A stretch of 64,000 nucleotides of DNA from Amylibacter sp. IMCC11727 (GTDB taxonomy: Bacteria > Pseudomonadota > Alphaproteobacteria > Rhodobacterales > Rhodobacteraceae), in NCBI RefSeq assembly GCF_029854195.1, contig NZ_CP122960.1:1990001-2054000 (forward strand), written 5' to 3'. The number at the start of each line of letters is the position of its first letter. Position 1 is the first letter of the stretch. Both the position numbers and the translations under genes were made by a program. Below the pieces are notes generated by a model. It saw nothing but the letters and a program-made list of their open reading frames with translations. It was not told the origin of the DNA and did no database searches. Below, piece after piece: positions 8,334-17,153 of this stretch.

Positions 8334-9968
8334 TCAGTTTTTCAACAAAGCTGCGGATGCTGGGGCGAGCGTAACAGCCCGTGCTTTGGAACTGAGGCTC
8401 CAGCTGAGAAGTGTGCCGAGCGTTGCTTTGGACGGGGTGGCCATAATCATCACCGCTCCTTTTGATCGGGCTTCGCGTGCTGCGCGATCCAGTTGTTGAG
8501 TGATGACTGGCCCTGCTTCGCCCGATTTATCGACAAATCTGAAAATCGTCGCGCTTGCGACGTTTTCCTGTTCTGCAATGCGTTTAGTGCCGTTTAACCC
8601 ACCCGCGTAAGTCACCAAACCGTGGCCCGAAGTGGCAAAGTGTTTGACCACAGCACGTGATAGACGTTGGTCTTTTTGCAAGTTAGCAGATGGACGATCA
8701 ATCAGACCAACCGCCGTTGGCATAATCTCGAAATACTCTGCGAGCAATTCTGCCACTTGGGCGTTTGATTGCCCGCCTGATAGGGAAAGTTTGACGTTGC
8801 GCGGCGTCATGGCCAGCACTTCAAACCCTGCATCACGGTACATCTGAGCCTTGTTTCCTGCATCTGGTTCATCCAATGACACAGCAATCGTCAACGGCAG
8901 GTTCAAGCCTTGCAAACTAGGCAATTGATCGGAAATTTTTCCGTTGTCGATCAGCACGATAGACATCAATGGATCATCCGTAACGGGGAAATCATTGGCA
9001 TTGCGCACCAAAGCGCCTGCATCCGTGTTGTCCTCATTTGTGGTTTCTGTCGGTTCTTGCTCAACAACACTGTCGCCAATGGTTTTAAACCGACTGTTGG
9101 ATTTACCCGTACGCAGCGCCGCCAAACCCGTTTCGGACTCTTTGCCAATCTTGGGCAGTTGCGCCCCGCGTGTGATGATCGACCCGCCTGTTGTTTTAAA
9201 CGTGCCAGATGTGTTTGGTTTTTCTTCTTCAACCGCGTCTTGCACAGCTACAGCGGCGGTTTCTGGTTTTTCGGGGTCCGTGATGTCGGGGAGTGTTGCA
9301 ACGCTTGGCGCATTGGTGGCCAGTTCGAGCGGCTCATCTGCGGATTCAGGATCGGCAACTGTGGCGGTCTGCACATCTGTGTTTTCGCTTGGCTCTACCT
9401 CTGCCACACTGGGGCTGTCGGTTTCTAATTCTGGCTCGGCCAGTTGAACCGCGTCCGCAGGTGTTGTGGAGAGTGTTGGGCTGTCATCCCCTTGCGCCGC
9501 TGTTGGTTGTTCTGGTGCAGCGTCCACATCAACCGCTGAGGTGTTTTCAGGCAGCACCATGGCCAATTCTGTGTCTGGATCTTCTACAGGACCAAGAGAC
9601 TCAACATCAGACAGTTTTGGCGGTTTTGATTGATCGAGCGGTGCGATTTCCGGGGCTTCTACGTCTGCGACTTTGGGTTCTTCAACAACTTTGGGTTCTT
9701 CAACAGTTGGCTCCGGTTCAGTGGTATCTGCCACCTCTGGCGCATCAACTGTTTCGTCTGTTTTTGGCTCCACCATGCTCAGTTTGGGTAAGGCTGGATC
9801 GGCAGATTCCGTTTCTGTTGCGGCGGCATCGGCCTGTTTCGCAGTCACATCTGCATCGACTTTGCCCTTGGGGGGCACAATCGGGTTTAGCGCCGCCAAA
9901 ATGACGCCAGAGGTTAATCCGACTGCCAAACCTGATACGATTCCAAGTGTTTTTCCACCGATTGCCAT
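8334..9968 (-). CDS. Divergent polysaccharide deacetylase (YibQ family) with long acidic linker
   Basis: A 544-residue exported or membrane-anchored protein. Residues 8-27 form a hydrophobic anchor; residues 28 to about 320 are rich in Glu, Pro, Val, Thr and Ala with no visible fold; the last 220 residues match the 'divergent polysaccharide deacetylase' (YibQ, DUF610) fold, with VLIDNG, LTIAVSLDEPDA, MTPRN and FRFVDKSG segments. The substrate and catalytic activity of this family are unsettled. It lies tail-to-tail with trpE (4 bases between stops) and divergent from trpG, so it splits the anthranilate synthase pair. Confidence is high for the C-terminal family and low for any reaction. Confidence 0.8.
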   Translation of the reverse strand: MAIGGKTLGIVSGLAVGLTSGVILAALNPIVPPKGKVDADVTAKQADAAATETESADPALPKLSMVEPKTDETVDAPEVADTTEPEPTVEEPKVVEEPKVADVEAPEIAPLDQSKPPKLSDVESLGPVEDPDTELAMVLPENTSAVDVDAAPEQPTAAQGDDSPTLSTTPADAVQLAEPELETDSPSVAEVEPSENTDVQTATVADPESADEPLELATNAPSVATLPDITDPEKPETAAVAVQDAVEEEKPNTSGTFKTTGGSIITRGAQLPKIGKESETGLAALRTGKSNSRFKTIGDSVVEQEPTETTNEDNTDAGALVRNANDFPVTDDPLMSIVLIDNGKISDQLPSLQGLNLPLTIAVSLDEPDAGNKAQMYRDAGFEVLAMTPRNVKLSLSGGQSNAQVAELLAEYFEIMPTAVGLIDRPSANLQKDQRLSRAVVKHFATSGHGLVTYAGGLNGTKRIAEQENVASATIFRFVDKSGEAGPVITQQLDRAAREARSKGAVMIMATPSKATLGTLLSWSLSSKARAVTLAPASAALLKN

Positions 9969-10106
9969 CTGGTGCCTCTTTGCCTGTGTGTGGCGTGTGT
10001 TTTCTTATGATGGTGCTCTTGACCTCGGACCACGCCCGTGAGCAATGTATAACGCACAAATCAAGTGGGATCACCCCTAAAACTGCGCGGATCGAGGACA
10101 GGCAAT

Positions 10107-10688
10107 ATGCTGCTTTTGATAGATAATTACGACAGCTTCACCTATAATTTGGTGCATTACGTCGGCGAATTGGGCGCGGATGTTGTGGTGAAACGCAACG
10201 ATGAAATCACCGTCCAAGATGCTATGGGCATGGGCGCGGATGCGATTATGCTGTCCCCTGGTCCTTGCGACCCAGATCAGGCTGGTATTTGTTTGCCCCT
10301 AACCATGGCCGCAGCGGAAACAAAAATGCCGCTGATGGGGGTGTGTTTGGGTCACCAGACGATTGGCCAAGCCTTTGGCGGCAATGTGGTGCGCTGCCAT
10401 GAAATCGTACACGGCAAAATGGGTAAGATGCACCATTCTGATACATCTGTGTTCAAAGGGCTGCCCACTCCGTTTGATGCCACACGCTATCATTCTTTGG
10501 TCGTGGAAAAAGAAACGCTGCCTGACTGTTTGGAAACGACAGCTTGGTTAGAGGATGGAACGATCATGGGGTTACAGCACAAAACGCTGCCCATTCATGG
10601 TGTCCAGTTTCATCCCGAAAGCATCGCCTCGGAACACGGTCATGCCCTGCTGAAGAACTTTCTTGATATGGCATTGGAACCTGCATGA
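10107..10688 (+). CDS. trpG: Anthranilate synthase component II (glutamine amidotransferase)
   Basis: A 193-residue class I glutamine amidotransferase that hydrolyses glutamine and feeds ammonia to TrpE. The catalytic triad is visible: C80 in GVCLGHQ, H169 and E171 in HPES. The ATG at 10107 (MLLLIDNYDSFTYN) is chosen: it has GAGG 9-13 bases upstream and matches the family N-terminus, while the open frame upstream is not conserved. Its TGA overlaps the trpD ATG by four bases, so it heads a translationally coupled run trpG-trpD-trpC-moaC-moeA. Confidence 0.95.
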   Translation: MLLLIDNYDSFTYNLVHYVGELGADVVVKRNDEITVQDAMGMGADAIMLSPGPCDPDQAGICLPLTMAAAETKMPLMGVCLGHQTIGQAFGGNVVRCHEIVHGKMGKMHHSDTSVFKGLPTPFDATRYHSLVVEKETLPDCLETTAWLEDGTIMGLQHKTLPIHGVQFHPESIASEHGHALLKNFLDMALEPA

Positions 10689-11710
10689 GCACTCAACTAA
10701 AAACTCTGATCGCAGCGGCCATTGATGGCCCCTTGAGCGGCGCACAGGCCCGCGAAGCGTTTGAAATTATCATGAATGGGGATGCCACGCCTGAACAAAT
10801 CGGTGGATTGTTAATGGTGATGCGCACGCGGGGTGAATCTGTGGCGGAATATGCTGCGGCTGCCGCTGTGATGCGCGCGAAATGCAATGCGGTGTCCGCA
10901 CCCGAGGGGGCGATTGATATCGTGGGCACAGGGGGTGACGGGAAATCAACCCTGAACATTTCCACCGCCACTGCGATTGTCACCGCAGGTGCTGGTGTTG
11001 TGGTTGCAAAACACGGCAACCGAAATCTGTCTTCGAAATCGGGTACGGCAGATGCGCTTGGTGAATTGGGGGTTGAAGTGATGGTCGGCCCCAAAGTGGT
11101 TGAAAAGGCCATAAACACTTGTGGCATCGGCTTTATGATGGCACCCATGCACCATCCTGCAACGCGTCACGTGATGCCCGCACGCCAAGCGCTTGGCACA
11201 CGCACGATTTTCAATATTCTTGGCCCACTGACCAATCCAGCAGGCGCAAAACGCCAGCTGACTGGTGCATTTTCCAAAGACATGATCCGCCCCATGGCGG
11301 AGGTTTTGCTGGAGCTTGGGTCGGAAAAAGCATGGCTGGTTCATGGCTCAGACGGCACAGATGAAATTTCAATCGCGGGCCCTACTTGGGTGGCAAAATT
11401 GGAAAACGGCGCGGTCACAGAGTCCGAAATCGCCCCCGAAGATGCGGGCCTGCCAGAGCATCCATTTGAATCGATCGTTGGCGGCTCCCCTGCCCACAAT
11501 GCCCAAGCCCTGCGCGATCTGTTAAAGGGTGAAAAGTCCGCCTATCGCGATGCGGTCCTGTTTAACACCGCCGCCGCATTGGTTGTTGCAGACAAAGCCG
11601 CAACCTTGCCAGAAGGCGTTGAAATGGCGGCACACAGCATTGACAGTGGCGCCGCGCAACAAAAGCTCGACGCTTTGGCCCAGATTACAACGGAGGCCGC
11701 AGATGGCTGA
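10685..11710 (+). CDS. trpD: Anthranilate phosphoribosyltransferase
   Basis: Transfers the phosphoribosyl group of PRPP to anthranilate, second step of the tryptophan pathway. 341 residues, family length. The PRPP-binding GTGGDGKSTLNIST motif and the KHGNRNLSSKSGTADALGEL segment (anthranilate and metal binding) are intact, as is FNILGPLTNPA. It overlaps trpG by 4 bases and trpC by 8 bases, with a GGAGG for trpC inside its own 3' end. Confidence 0.97.
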   Translation: MSTQLKTLIAAAIDGPLSGAQAREAFEIIMNGDATPEQIGGLLMVMRTRGESVAEYAAAAAVMRAKCNAVSAPEGAIDIVGTGGDGKSTLNISTATAIVTAGAGVVVAKHGNRNLSSKSGTADALGELGVEVMVGPKVVEKAINTCGIGFMMAPMHHPATRHVMPARQALGTRTIFNILGPLTNPAGAKRQLTGAFSKDMIRPMAEVLLELGSEKAWLVHGSDGTDEISIAGPTWVAKLENGAVTESEIAPEDAGLPEHPFESIVGGSPAHNAQALRDLLKGEKSAYRDAVLFNTAAALVVADKAATLPEGVEMAAHSIDSGAAQQKLDALAQITTEAADG

Positions 11711-12515
11711 TATCCTAGAAAAAATTAAGACCTATAAGCTCGAAGAAGTGGCCAAAGCAAAAGAAGAAGTTTCGTTGGCTGAACTCGAAGCGCTGGCAGG
11801 GGATCAAACACCACCGCGCGGGTTTGCCGAGGCATTGCGCGTGGCCAGCACATCTGGCGGATATGGTTTGATTGCTGAAGTGAAAAAAGCCAGCCCATCC
11901 AAAGGTCTGATCCGAGAAGATTTTGATCCTGCCACATTGGCGCAAGCCTATGCGGAAGGAGGCGCGACCTGTCTGTCCGTTCTAACCGACACGCCATCGT
12001 TTCAAGGGGCGCCCGAGTTTTTGACCCAAGCGCGTGATGCCTGCACCCTGCCCTGTTTGCGCAAAGATTTCATGTATGACACCTATCAAGTGGCCGAAGC
12101 ACGGGCATGGGGTGCGGATTGTATCTTGATCATCATGGCATCGGTTTCCGATGCACAGGCCCAAGAATTGGAAGCGGCCGCCTTTGAAAAAGGGATGGAT
12201 ATGCTGGTTGAGGTGCATGACCGCGAAGAACTGGATCGTGCGGCGATTTTAAAATCTCCATTGCTGGGCATCAACAACCGCAACTTGAAAACGTTTGACG
12301 TGAGCATTGATACGTCAAAAACGCTGGCGCGATATGCCCCTGCGGAACGGATGCTGGTGTCAGAAAGCGGGTTGAACACACGCCATGATTTGGCCGAACT
12401 GGCCCAATTCGGTGTGCGCTGTTTCTTGATCGGGGAATCCTTGATGCGCCAAGACAATGTAACGGGCGCAACCCGTGATCTGTTATCGAGCCCTTGGGCC
12501 CCGCAGGCCATGTGA
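11703..12515 (+). CDS. trpC: Indole-3-glycerol phosphate synthase
   Basis: Closes the indole ring of CdRP to form indole-3-glycerol phosphate. 270 residues, a monofunctional TIM barrel (no fused TrpF). Recognised by LIAEVKKASPSKG (catalytic lysine), PCLRKDFMYDTYQV, LVEVHDREEL, LGINNRNLKTF and SESGL. The start at 11703 is set by GGAGG at about 11692 and the family's MADIL-like N-terminus; the frame is open far upstream inside trpD but without similarity. trpF, trpB and trpA are not in the window. Stop and moaC start share one base (TGATG). Confidence 0.97.
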   Translation: MADILEKIKTYKLEEVAKAKEEVSLAELEALAGDQTPPRGFAEALRVASTSGGYGLIAEVKKASPSKGLIREDFDPATLAQAYAEGGATCLSVLTDTPSFQGAPEFLTQARDACTLPCLRKDFMYDTYQVAEARAWGADCILIIMASVSDAQAQELEAAAFEKGMDMLVEVHDREELDRAAILKSPLLGINNRNLKTFDVSIDTSKTLARYAPAERMLVSESGLNTRHDLAELAQFGVRCFLIGESLMRQDNVTGATRDLLSSPWAPQAM

Positions 12516-12985
12516 TGACAGGTCTTACGCATTTTGATGACACGGGCGCGGCCCATATGGTGGATGTGTCCGAAAAGGACGTAACCGCCCGCGTTGCCAC
12601 CGCCAAAGGCCGTGTTGTTATGAACGCAGCCACCCGCGCCATGATCGAAGAAGGACGCGCCAAAAAAGGCGATGTGCTGTCTGTTGCGCGTCTTGCGGGC
12701 ATCATGGGGGCCAAAAAGACCCCTGATCTAATCCCACTGTGTCATCCGCTGGCCATTACCAAGGTAACCGTTGATCTGCGCTATGTAGAAGATGGTGTGG
12801 AAATCGAAGCAACGGTCAAAACAACGGGTCAAACCGGGGTCGAGATGGAAGCTCTGACCGCTGTGAATGTGGCCGCATTAACCGTTTATGACATGGTCAA
12901 AGCGGTCGATAAGACCATGCAGATCACCGATGTGCGCGTTGTTCTGAAAGATGGCGGCAAATCTGGGCGGTTTGAAGCGGAATGA
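12515..12985 (+). CDS. moaC: Cyclic pyranopterin monophosphate synthase
   Basis: With MoaA it makes cyclic pyranopterin monophosphate, the first intermediate of molybdenum cofactor. 156 residues. Family motifs are clear: the N-terminal MVDVSEKD, the KGDVLSVARLAGIMGAKKT stretch, LIPLCHPL (active site), and EMEALTAV and DMVKAVDK near the end. It starts on the last base of trpC, giving TGATG coupling, and overlaps moeA by four bases, so molybdenum cofactor synthesis is on the same message as tryptophan synthesis. Confidence 0.97.
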   Translation: MTGLTHFDDTGAAHMVDVSEKDVTARVATAKGRVVMNAATRAMIEEGRAKKGDVLSVARLAGIMGAKKTPDLIPLCHPLAITKVTVDLRYVEDGVEIEATVKTTGQTGVEMEALTAVNVAALTVYDMVKAVDKTMQITDVRVVLKDGGKSGRFEAE

Positions 12986-14166
12986 TTACCGTCGATGACG
13001 CACTGTCCAAGGTTTTGGACCTGTTTTCCCCGCTTTCCGCTGAAACTGTTCCTTTGCGCAAAGCAGCGGGCCGCGTTTTGGCTGCAGATGCAGTGGCGGA
13101 TCGGGATCAGCCGCCCTTCGCGTCATCTGCAATGGATGGCTACGCCGTTCAAAACGCGGATTTGGCGCAAGGCGCAACGCTTACTGTGATTGGTGAAAGT
13201 GCTGCGGGCAGTGCTTTTGATGGGGCCATAACATCGGGGCAAGCTGTACGTATTTTTACAGGTGCGCCTGTCCCCGTCGGGGCGGATCGGATCTTGATCC
13301 AAGAAGACTGCACCGCCGCGGGCGAAACGATCACCGTTGGCGCAGGTCTTGATGAGAGCTTTTATATTCGCCCCGCAGGTGGGGATTTCAAACGCGGAGA
13401 TATCATGGCGGCCCCGCGTGTGTTGTCTGCGGGTGATATTGCACTGTTGGCATCCATGAATTGTGCGCAGGTTCGTGTAGTGCGCAAACCCCGCGTTGCT
13501 CTTGTTGCGACGGGCGATGAATTGGTTATGCCTGGTGAAAGCCCGAGTGCGGACCAGATTATTTCTAGCAATAACTTTGGCTTAAAAGCATTGGTTGAAG
13601 CCAACGGTGGCTCCGCGCAGATTCTGCCCATTGCCAGTGACAGCGAAGACAGCCTCGCGGCGGTGTTGCAAGCCGCATCAAGCGCAGACGTGATTGTCAC
13701 CCTTGGGGGTGCATCGGTTGGGGATCATGATTTAGTGCGCAAAGTCGCCACCAAAGCGGGATTGGAACAATCGTTTTACAAAGTCGCCATGCGCCCGGGA
13801 AAACCTCTTATGGCGGGGCGTTTGGGTGACACGGCCATGATCGGCTTGCCCGGCAACCCTGTCAGTTCGATGGTTTGTGGGACGGTGTTTCTGATCCCTG
13901 CTCTGCGGGCTATGCTGGGTCTTGGGAAATCTGCCATGCCGCGCGAAGTGGCGCGTTTGGGCCGCGATATCGCCAGCAATGGGCCGCGCAGCCATTACAT
14001 GCGCGCGCAACTGTCCATCGAAGATGGGCTGCTGACCTGCACGCCAGAAACACGCCAAGACAGTTCTTTGCTGTCAGTGTTGTCTCGGGCCGATGCACTG
14101 ATGGTTCGGGATCCAGATGATGCGCCTCGAGTAAAAGGTGATACGGTAGAATTTATTCGGCTCTGA
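12982..14166 (+). CDS. moeA: Molybdopterin molybdenumtransferase
   Basis: Inserts molybdate into adenylylated molybdopterin to complete molybdenum cofactor. 394 residues with the four-domain MoeA/gephyrin layout: PPFASSAMDGYAV near the N-terminus, GAPVPVGADRILIQED, VATGDEL, the molybdopterin-binding GGASVGDHD, and GLPGNPVSSMV. The ATG overlaps the moaC stop by four bases. It ends the trp-moa run; 125 bases follow before lexA, which has its own promoter. Confidence 0.96.
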   Translation: MITVDDALSKVLDLFSPLSAETVPLRKAAGRVLAADAVADRDQPPFASSAMDGYAVQNADLAQGATLTVIGESAAGSAFDGAITSGQAVRIFTGAPVPVGADRILIQEDCTAAGETITVGAGLDESFYIRPAGGDFKRGDIMAAPRVLSAGDIALLASMNCAQVRVVRKPRVALVATGDELVMPGESPSADQIISSNNFGLKALVEANGGSAQILPIASDSEDSLAAVLQAASSADVIVTLGGASVGDHDLVRKVATKAGLEQSFYKVAMRPGKPLMAGRLGDTAMIGLPGNPVSSMVCGTVFLIPALRAMLGLGKSAMPREVARLGRDIASNGPRSHYMRAQLSIEDGLLTCTPETRQDSSLLSVLSRADALMVRDPDDAPRVKGDTVEFIRL

Positions 14167-14209
14167 GCCACAAAAGGTCATTCGGTTTGACTTTCTGTAA
14201 AATTTTATT

Positions 14210-14238
14210 TTGACACAAAACAAGAACACTTGTAGAAC
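14210..14238 (+). promoter_or_regulatory. Candidate lexA promoter
   Basis: TTGACA at 14210-14215, a 17-base spacer and TAGAAC at 14233-14238 (4 of 6 to the -10 consensus). The -10 box coincides with the second GAAC half-site of the LexA operator, as expected for an autorepressed gene. Confidence 0.6.
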
Positions 14239-14258
14239 AATATCGAACACATGCGAAC
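14224..14258 (+). promoter_or_regulatory. LexA operator (SOS box) with extra phased half-sites
   Basis: A perfect alphaproteobacterial LexA box GAAC-N7-GAAC (14224-14227 and 14235-14238) is followed by two more GAAC half-sites at 14245-14248 and 14255-14258. The start-to-start steps are 11, 10 and 10 bases, close to one DNA turn, so all four face one side of the helix. Placement over the -10 region supports autoregulation of lexA. Confidence 0.85.
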
Positions 14259-14291
14259 ATAACGCGATATTTTTGACGCAGGAGGATTGTT

Positions 14292-14978
14292 ATGCTGACA
14301 CGAAAGCAGATGGATTTGTTGGAGTTTATCCACAAGCGGATGCAAAAAGACGGCGTTCCCCCTTCGTTTGACGAAATGAAAGAGGCACTTGATCTGCGAT
14401 CAAAGTCGGGCATTCACCGCTTGATTACAGCCCTTGAAGAACGTGGATTTATCCGCCGCTTGGCTCACCGCGCCCGTGCAATCGAAATTGTGCGCCTACC
14501 TGACAGCATTGATGCAGGCGGTTTCAAACCCCGTGTCATTGAAGGGTCGCGTACGGATCCGCCACGTGATGCAATCGCGGTCGAATCTGCGAATTCTAAT
14601 TCCCTGCCAATCATGGGGAAAATCGCGGCGGGTACACCGATTGCTGCGATCCAAGATATCCAAAACCATGTGACCGTGCCCGATCAGATGATGCACAATC
14701 AAGGCCGTCACTATGCGTTGGAGGTGAAGGGCGATTCCATGATCGAGGCTGGCATCAACGAAGGTGATGTTGTGGTGATCCATGAACAAACTGATGCGGA
14801 TAACGGCGATATCGTTGTGGCCTTGGTCGAAGATCAAGAAGCCACGCTGAAATATCTGCGCAAGAAAGGTTCTGCCATTGCGCTGGAAGCGGCCAACCCA
14901 GCCTATGAAACGCGGGTGTACCGTGACGATCAGGTAAAGGTTCAGGGCAAACTCGTTGGCTTGATCCGCACATACTAA
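14292..14978 (+). CDS. lexA: SOS repressor LexA
   Basis: 228 residues; represses SOS genes and self-cleaves when RecA filaments form. An N-terminal winged helix-turn-helix (1-68, with the recognition region near SKSGIHRLITAL) precedes an S24 peptidase domain with the Ala113-Gly114 cleavage site in KIAAGTP, nucleophile S149 in GDSM and base K187 in ATLKYL. AGGAGG lies six bases before the ATG. The operator described upstream shows autoregulation; recA in this window carries the same box type. Confidence 0.97.
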   Translation: MLTRKQMDLLEFIHKRMQKDGVPPSFDEMKEALDLRSKSGIHRLITALEERGFIRRLAHRARAIEIVRLPDSIDAGGFKPRVIEGSRTDPPRDAIAVESANSNSLPIMGKIAAGTPIAAIQDIQNHVTVPDQMMHNQGRHYALEVKGDSMIEAGINEGDVVVIHEQTDADNGDIVVALVEDQEATLKYLRKKGSAIALEAANPAYETRVYRDDQVKVQGKLVGLIRTY

Positions 14979-14997
14979 ACCTCTGAAAACCGTTGAT

Positions 14998-15025
14998 AAA
15001 CGCGTCCCAACGGAGCGCGTTTATT
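14998..15025 (+). terminator. Weak candidate terminator after lexA
   Basis: AAACGCG (14998-15004) pairs with CGCGTTT (15016-15022), extended by one G-T pair. The tail beyond is only a short T-rich stretch (TTATTC), and the right arm overlaps the stop codon of comEC on the other strand. Confidence 0.4.
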
Positions 15026-17072
15026 CGTTCCAGATGCGGTGTCCCGACACATCCTTGGCGGATTGCAGTTTCAATCCTTGTGGCGTTGCCCAAACCGCCA
15101 CAGCCCCACCTTCACGTAGACTGATTTGATTGACTTGATGACATGGGCCATCAACCCTGTCTTTGATTTGAGGCGAGATCAGCAAAGCATGTTCTACGCA
15201 GGCAGTGCGCAACACTTCAGGGTCTGGTGACTTGCTCCACACGTAATACACGGATTGGCCAACGACATCGTAACGCCATTGCGATTTATCAAAAACCATT
15301 CGCGCTGCGGCAGCGGATTGAATGGCCCCGTCCCCATCGTTTTCAAGCCATGTCTTGGCGGCAAATCCGTTTCCTTTGTCCCGCGAAAGCGCGCGACCCT
15401 TTCCCGTTTCAATGCCCACCATACGGCCATTGTCGGTAATCAACATCTGTGGGCGGTCCGATTGCGACCACAGACCCAAGGCAATGGCTGATAGGCCAAT
15501 ACCGACTAGCCGACCACGCCCCTGGATCAAAATCAATACCAGTGCCCCGAAGGTGAACAGCCCCAGAGTGGCGGATGACGTGGACGCAAAACGGATCACG
15601 GCGCCCTCTAGCCCAGATACAAAATTGGCCACCCCAAGTATCCATTCAATGCCTTTACCCATGACCCAAAAGGCAGGCCCTTGCAGACCGATCACAGACA
15701 AAACAGCCGCAATGACGGCTGCAGGCATCACCAACATCCCCATGACGGGAACCGACAACAGATTGGCCAGTAATCCGTATTGCGCGGTCTGGTTGAAATG
15801 GAACGCCGAAAACGGTGCGGTGGCTACCCCTGCAATGGCTGATGCGATAACCAAGGAAAACACGGGCGACAGAAAACGAAACCGCCCCCGATTAAGGCCG
15901 TGCCACATCGGGGATTTATTCAAGGCCTCAAACGTTGCCACAAGGGCGGTGGTGGCCGCAAAAGACATTTGAAACCCAGGTTGGGTCAGGCTCTCTGGGC
16001 GGGCAACGAGAATGATCGTGGCAGCAATGGCAACGGCACGCAGTGTAATGGCTGGACGGTCCAACAGGATTGCAATCAACATAACCGCAACCATGACGAA
16101 CGCTCGCTGTGTGGCGATATTGGCCCCTGATATCATAAGATACGCCAGCCCCGCCACCAACGCGATCACCGCGCCGATTTTCTTTGCTTGCCAGCGCACG
16201 GCAAGAACAGGAACGGCGGCGATACCAAAGCGCACAAAGCCAAAGATGAACCCTGTCAGCAATCCCATATGCAGCCCAGATATCGCCAAGAGATGCGCGA
16301 GGTTGGATTGACGCAAGTCGGTGAGCAGATTGGGATCAATCTGGCTACGGTCCCCCGTTATAATTGCCGCAGCAAATGCCCCGCTTTGACCTTTTACCTG
16401 TTTTTGAATGTGCCCAGACATCCACATTCGAAACGCAAACAGGCGCAGTTTGAACGTGTTTGGATTGGCCGGTTCAGCAAGCATAGGGGGATTGCGCGAA
16501 TATCCGACCGCGCCAAGCCCATCAAACCACGCCTTGCGCTGAAAATCGAACCCACCTGGTTCAACAGGGCCAGCGGGTGCGGATAAGCTGCCCGTCACCA
16601 TAATACGTGCGCCAGGTGTCAGGGGTGTTCCTGTGATTTTGGAATGGAGCGCAACGCGAATGCGATCTGGGGTGCGTGCTGCGCTGATCTTGCTGAGCGT
16701 TGGATGGATCAGCGTGACGCGAGGTTTATCTGATGTCGAGCGATCCAGATGTGAAATCGTACCCTCGATTGGGCCGTAGTAATGCAACCCCAATTTGGGC
16801 GCATCCACTGCATGGGACCGCGCCACCGCCAATAAGAACCCAAAAGCGATGAAAATCGGAACCCACACCAGAACGCGCAGGGTTTCGGGCAGCAGTTTTG
16901 TGACCAATACCAAGCAAAGGCAGATGCCAAGAACCGACAGGATAAGGTTGAAATCAGGCTCAAACCGAATGGCAAAATATATGCTGATCCCAACGCCCAG
17001 CCACACAGGAACCCACAGCGCAAAGCGGTGGCGCTGCGCAAATAGTGCCGCATGAAACCCGTGCAACAGCAT
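15021..17072 (-). CDS. comEC: ComEC/Rec2-type membrane protein, C-terminal hydrolase motif missing
   Basis: About 683 residues from the ATG at 17072 (MLLHGFHAALF); an ATG at 17129 would add 19 residues. It has an N-terminal helix pair with a DUF4131-like extracytoplasmic part, then a Competence domain of many helices starting at HLLAISGLHMG. ComEC forms the channel for single-stranded DNA uptake in competent bacteria. The C-terminal region, which in Bacillus-type proteins is a metallo-beta-lactamase, shows no HxHxDH here; only a degenerate LITDNGRMVGIETGKG-like start remains. It is divergent from gltX. Confidence 0.88.
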   Translation of the reverse strand: MLLHGFHAALFAQRHRFALWVPVWLGVGISIYFAIRFEPDFNLILSVLGICLCLVLVTKLLPETLRVLVWVPIFIAFGFLLAVARSHAVDAPKLGLHYYGPIEGTISHLDRSTSDKPRVTLIHPTLSKISAARTPDRIRVALHSKITGTPLTPGARIMVTGSLSAPAGPVEPGGFDFQRKAWFDGLGAVGYSRNPPMLAEPANPNTFKLRLFAFRMWMSGHIQKQVKGQSGAFAAAIITGDRSQIDPNLLTDLRQSNLAHLLAISGLHMGLLTGFIFGFVRFGIAAVPVLAVRWQAKKIGAVIALVAGLAYLMISGANIATQRAFVMVAVMLIAILLDRPAITLRAVAIAATIILVARPESLTQPGFQMSFAATTALVATFEALNKSPMWHGLNRGRFRFLSPVFSLVIASAIAGVATAPFSAFHFNQTAQYGLLANLLSVPVMGMLVMPAAVIAAVLSVIGLQGPAFWVMGKGIEWILGVANFVSGLEGAVIRFASTSSATLGLFTFGALVLILIQGRGRLVGIGLSAIALGLWSQSDRPQMLITDNGRMVGIETGKGRALSRDKGNGFAAKTWLENDGDGAIQSAAAARMVFDKSQWRYDVVGQSVYYVWSKSPDPEVLRTACVEHALLISPQIKDRVDGPCHQVNQISLREGGAVAVWATPQGLKLQSAKDVSGHRIWNE

Positions 17073-17153
17073 CGTGTGCTTGTCCTTTGATGGTGGGACG
17101 CATAAGAAGTGCTCACCTTGCAAAGTCATGGTTTCCAAAAGGTTAATTTCCAC

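Noticed and set aside
14245..14258. Second pair of GAAC at lexA as an independent LexA box
   Set aside because: The spacing is N6, not the canonical N7, so it is recorded as extra half-sites rather than a second full operator.
15322..15972. Plus-strand frame of 216 codons across comEC
   Set aside because: Antisense to the multi-helix comEC gene; composition is typical of shadow frames over membrane proteins.
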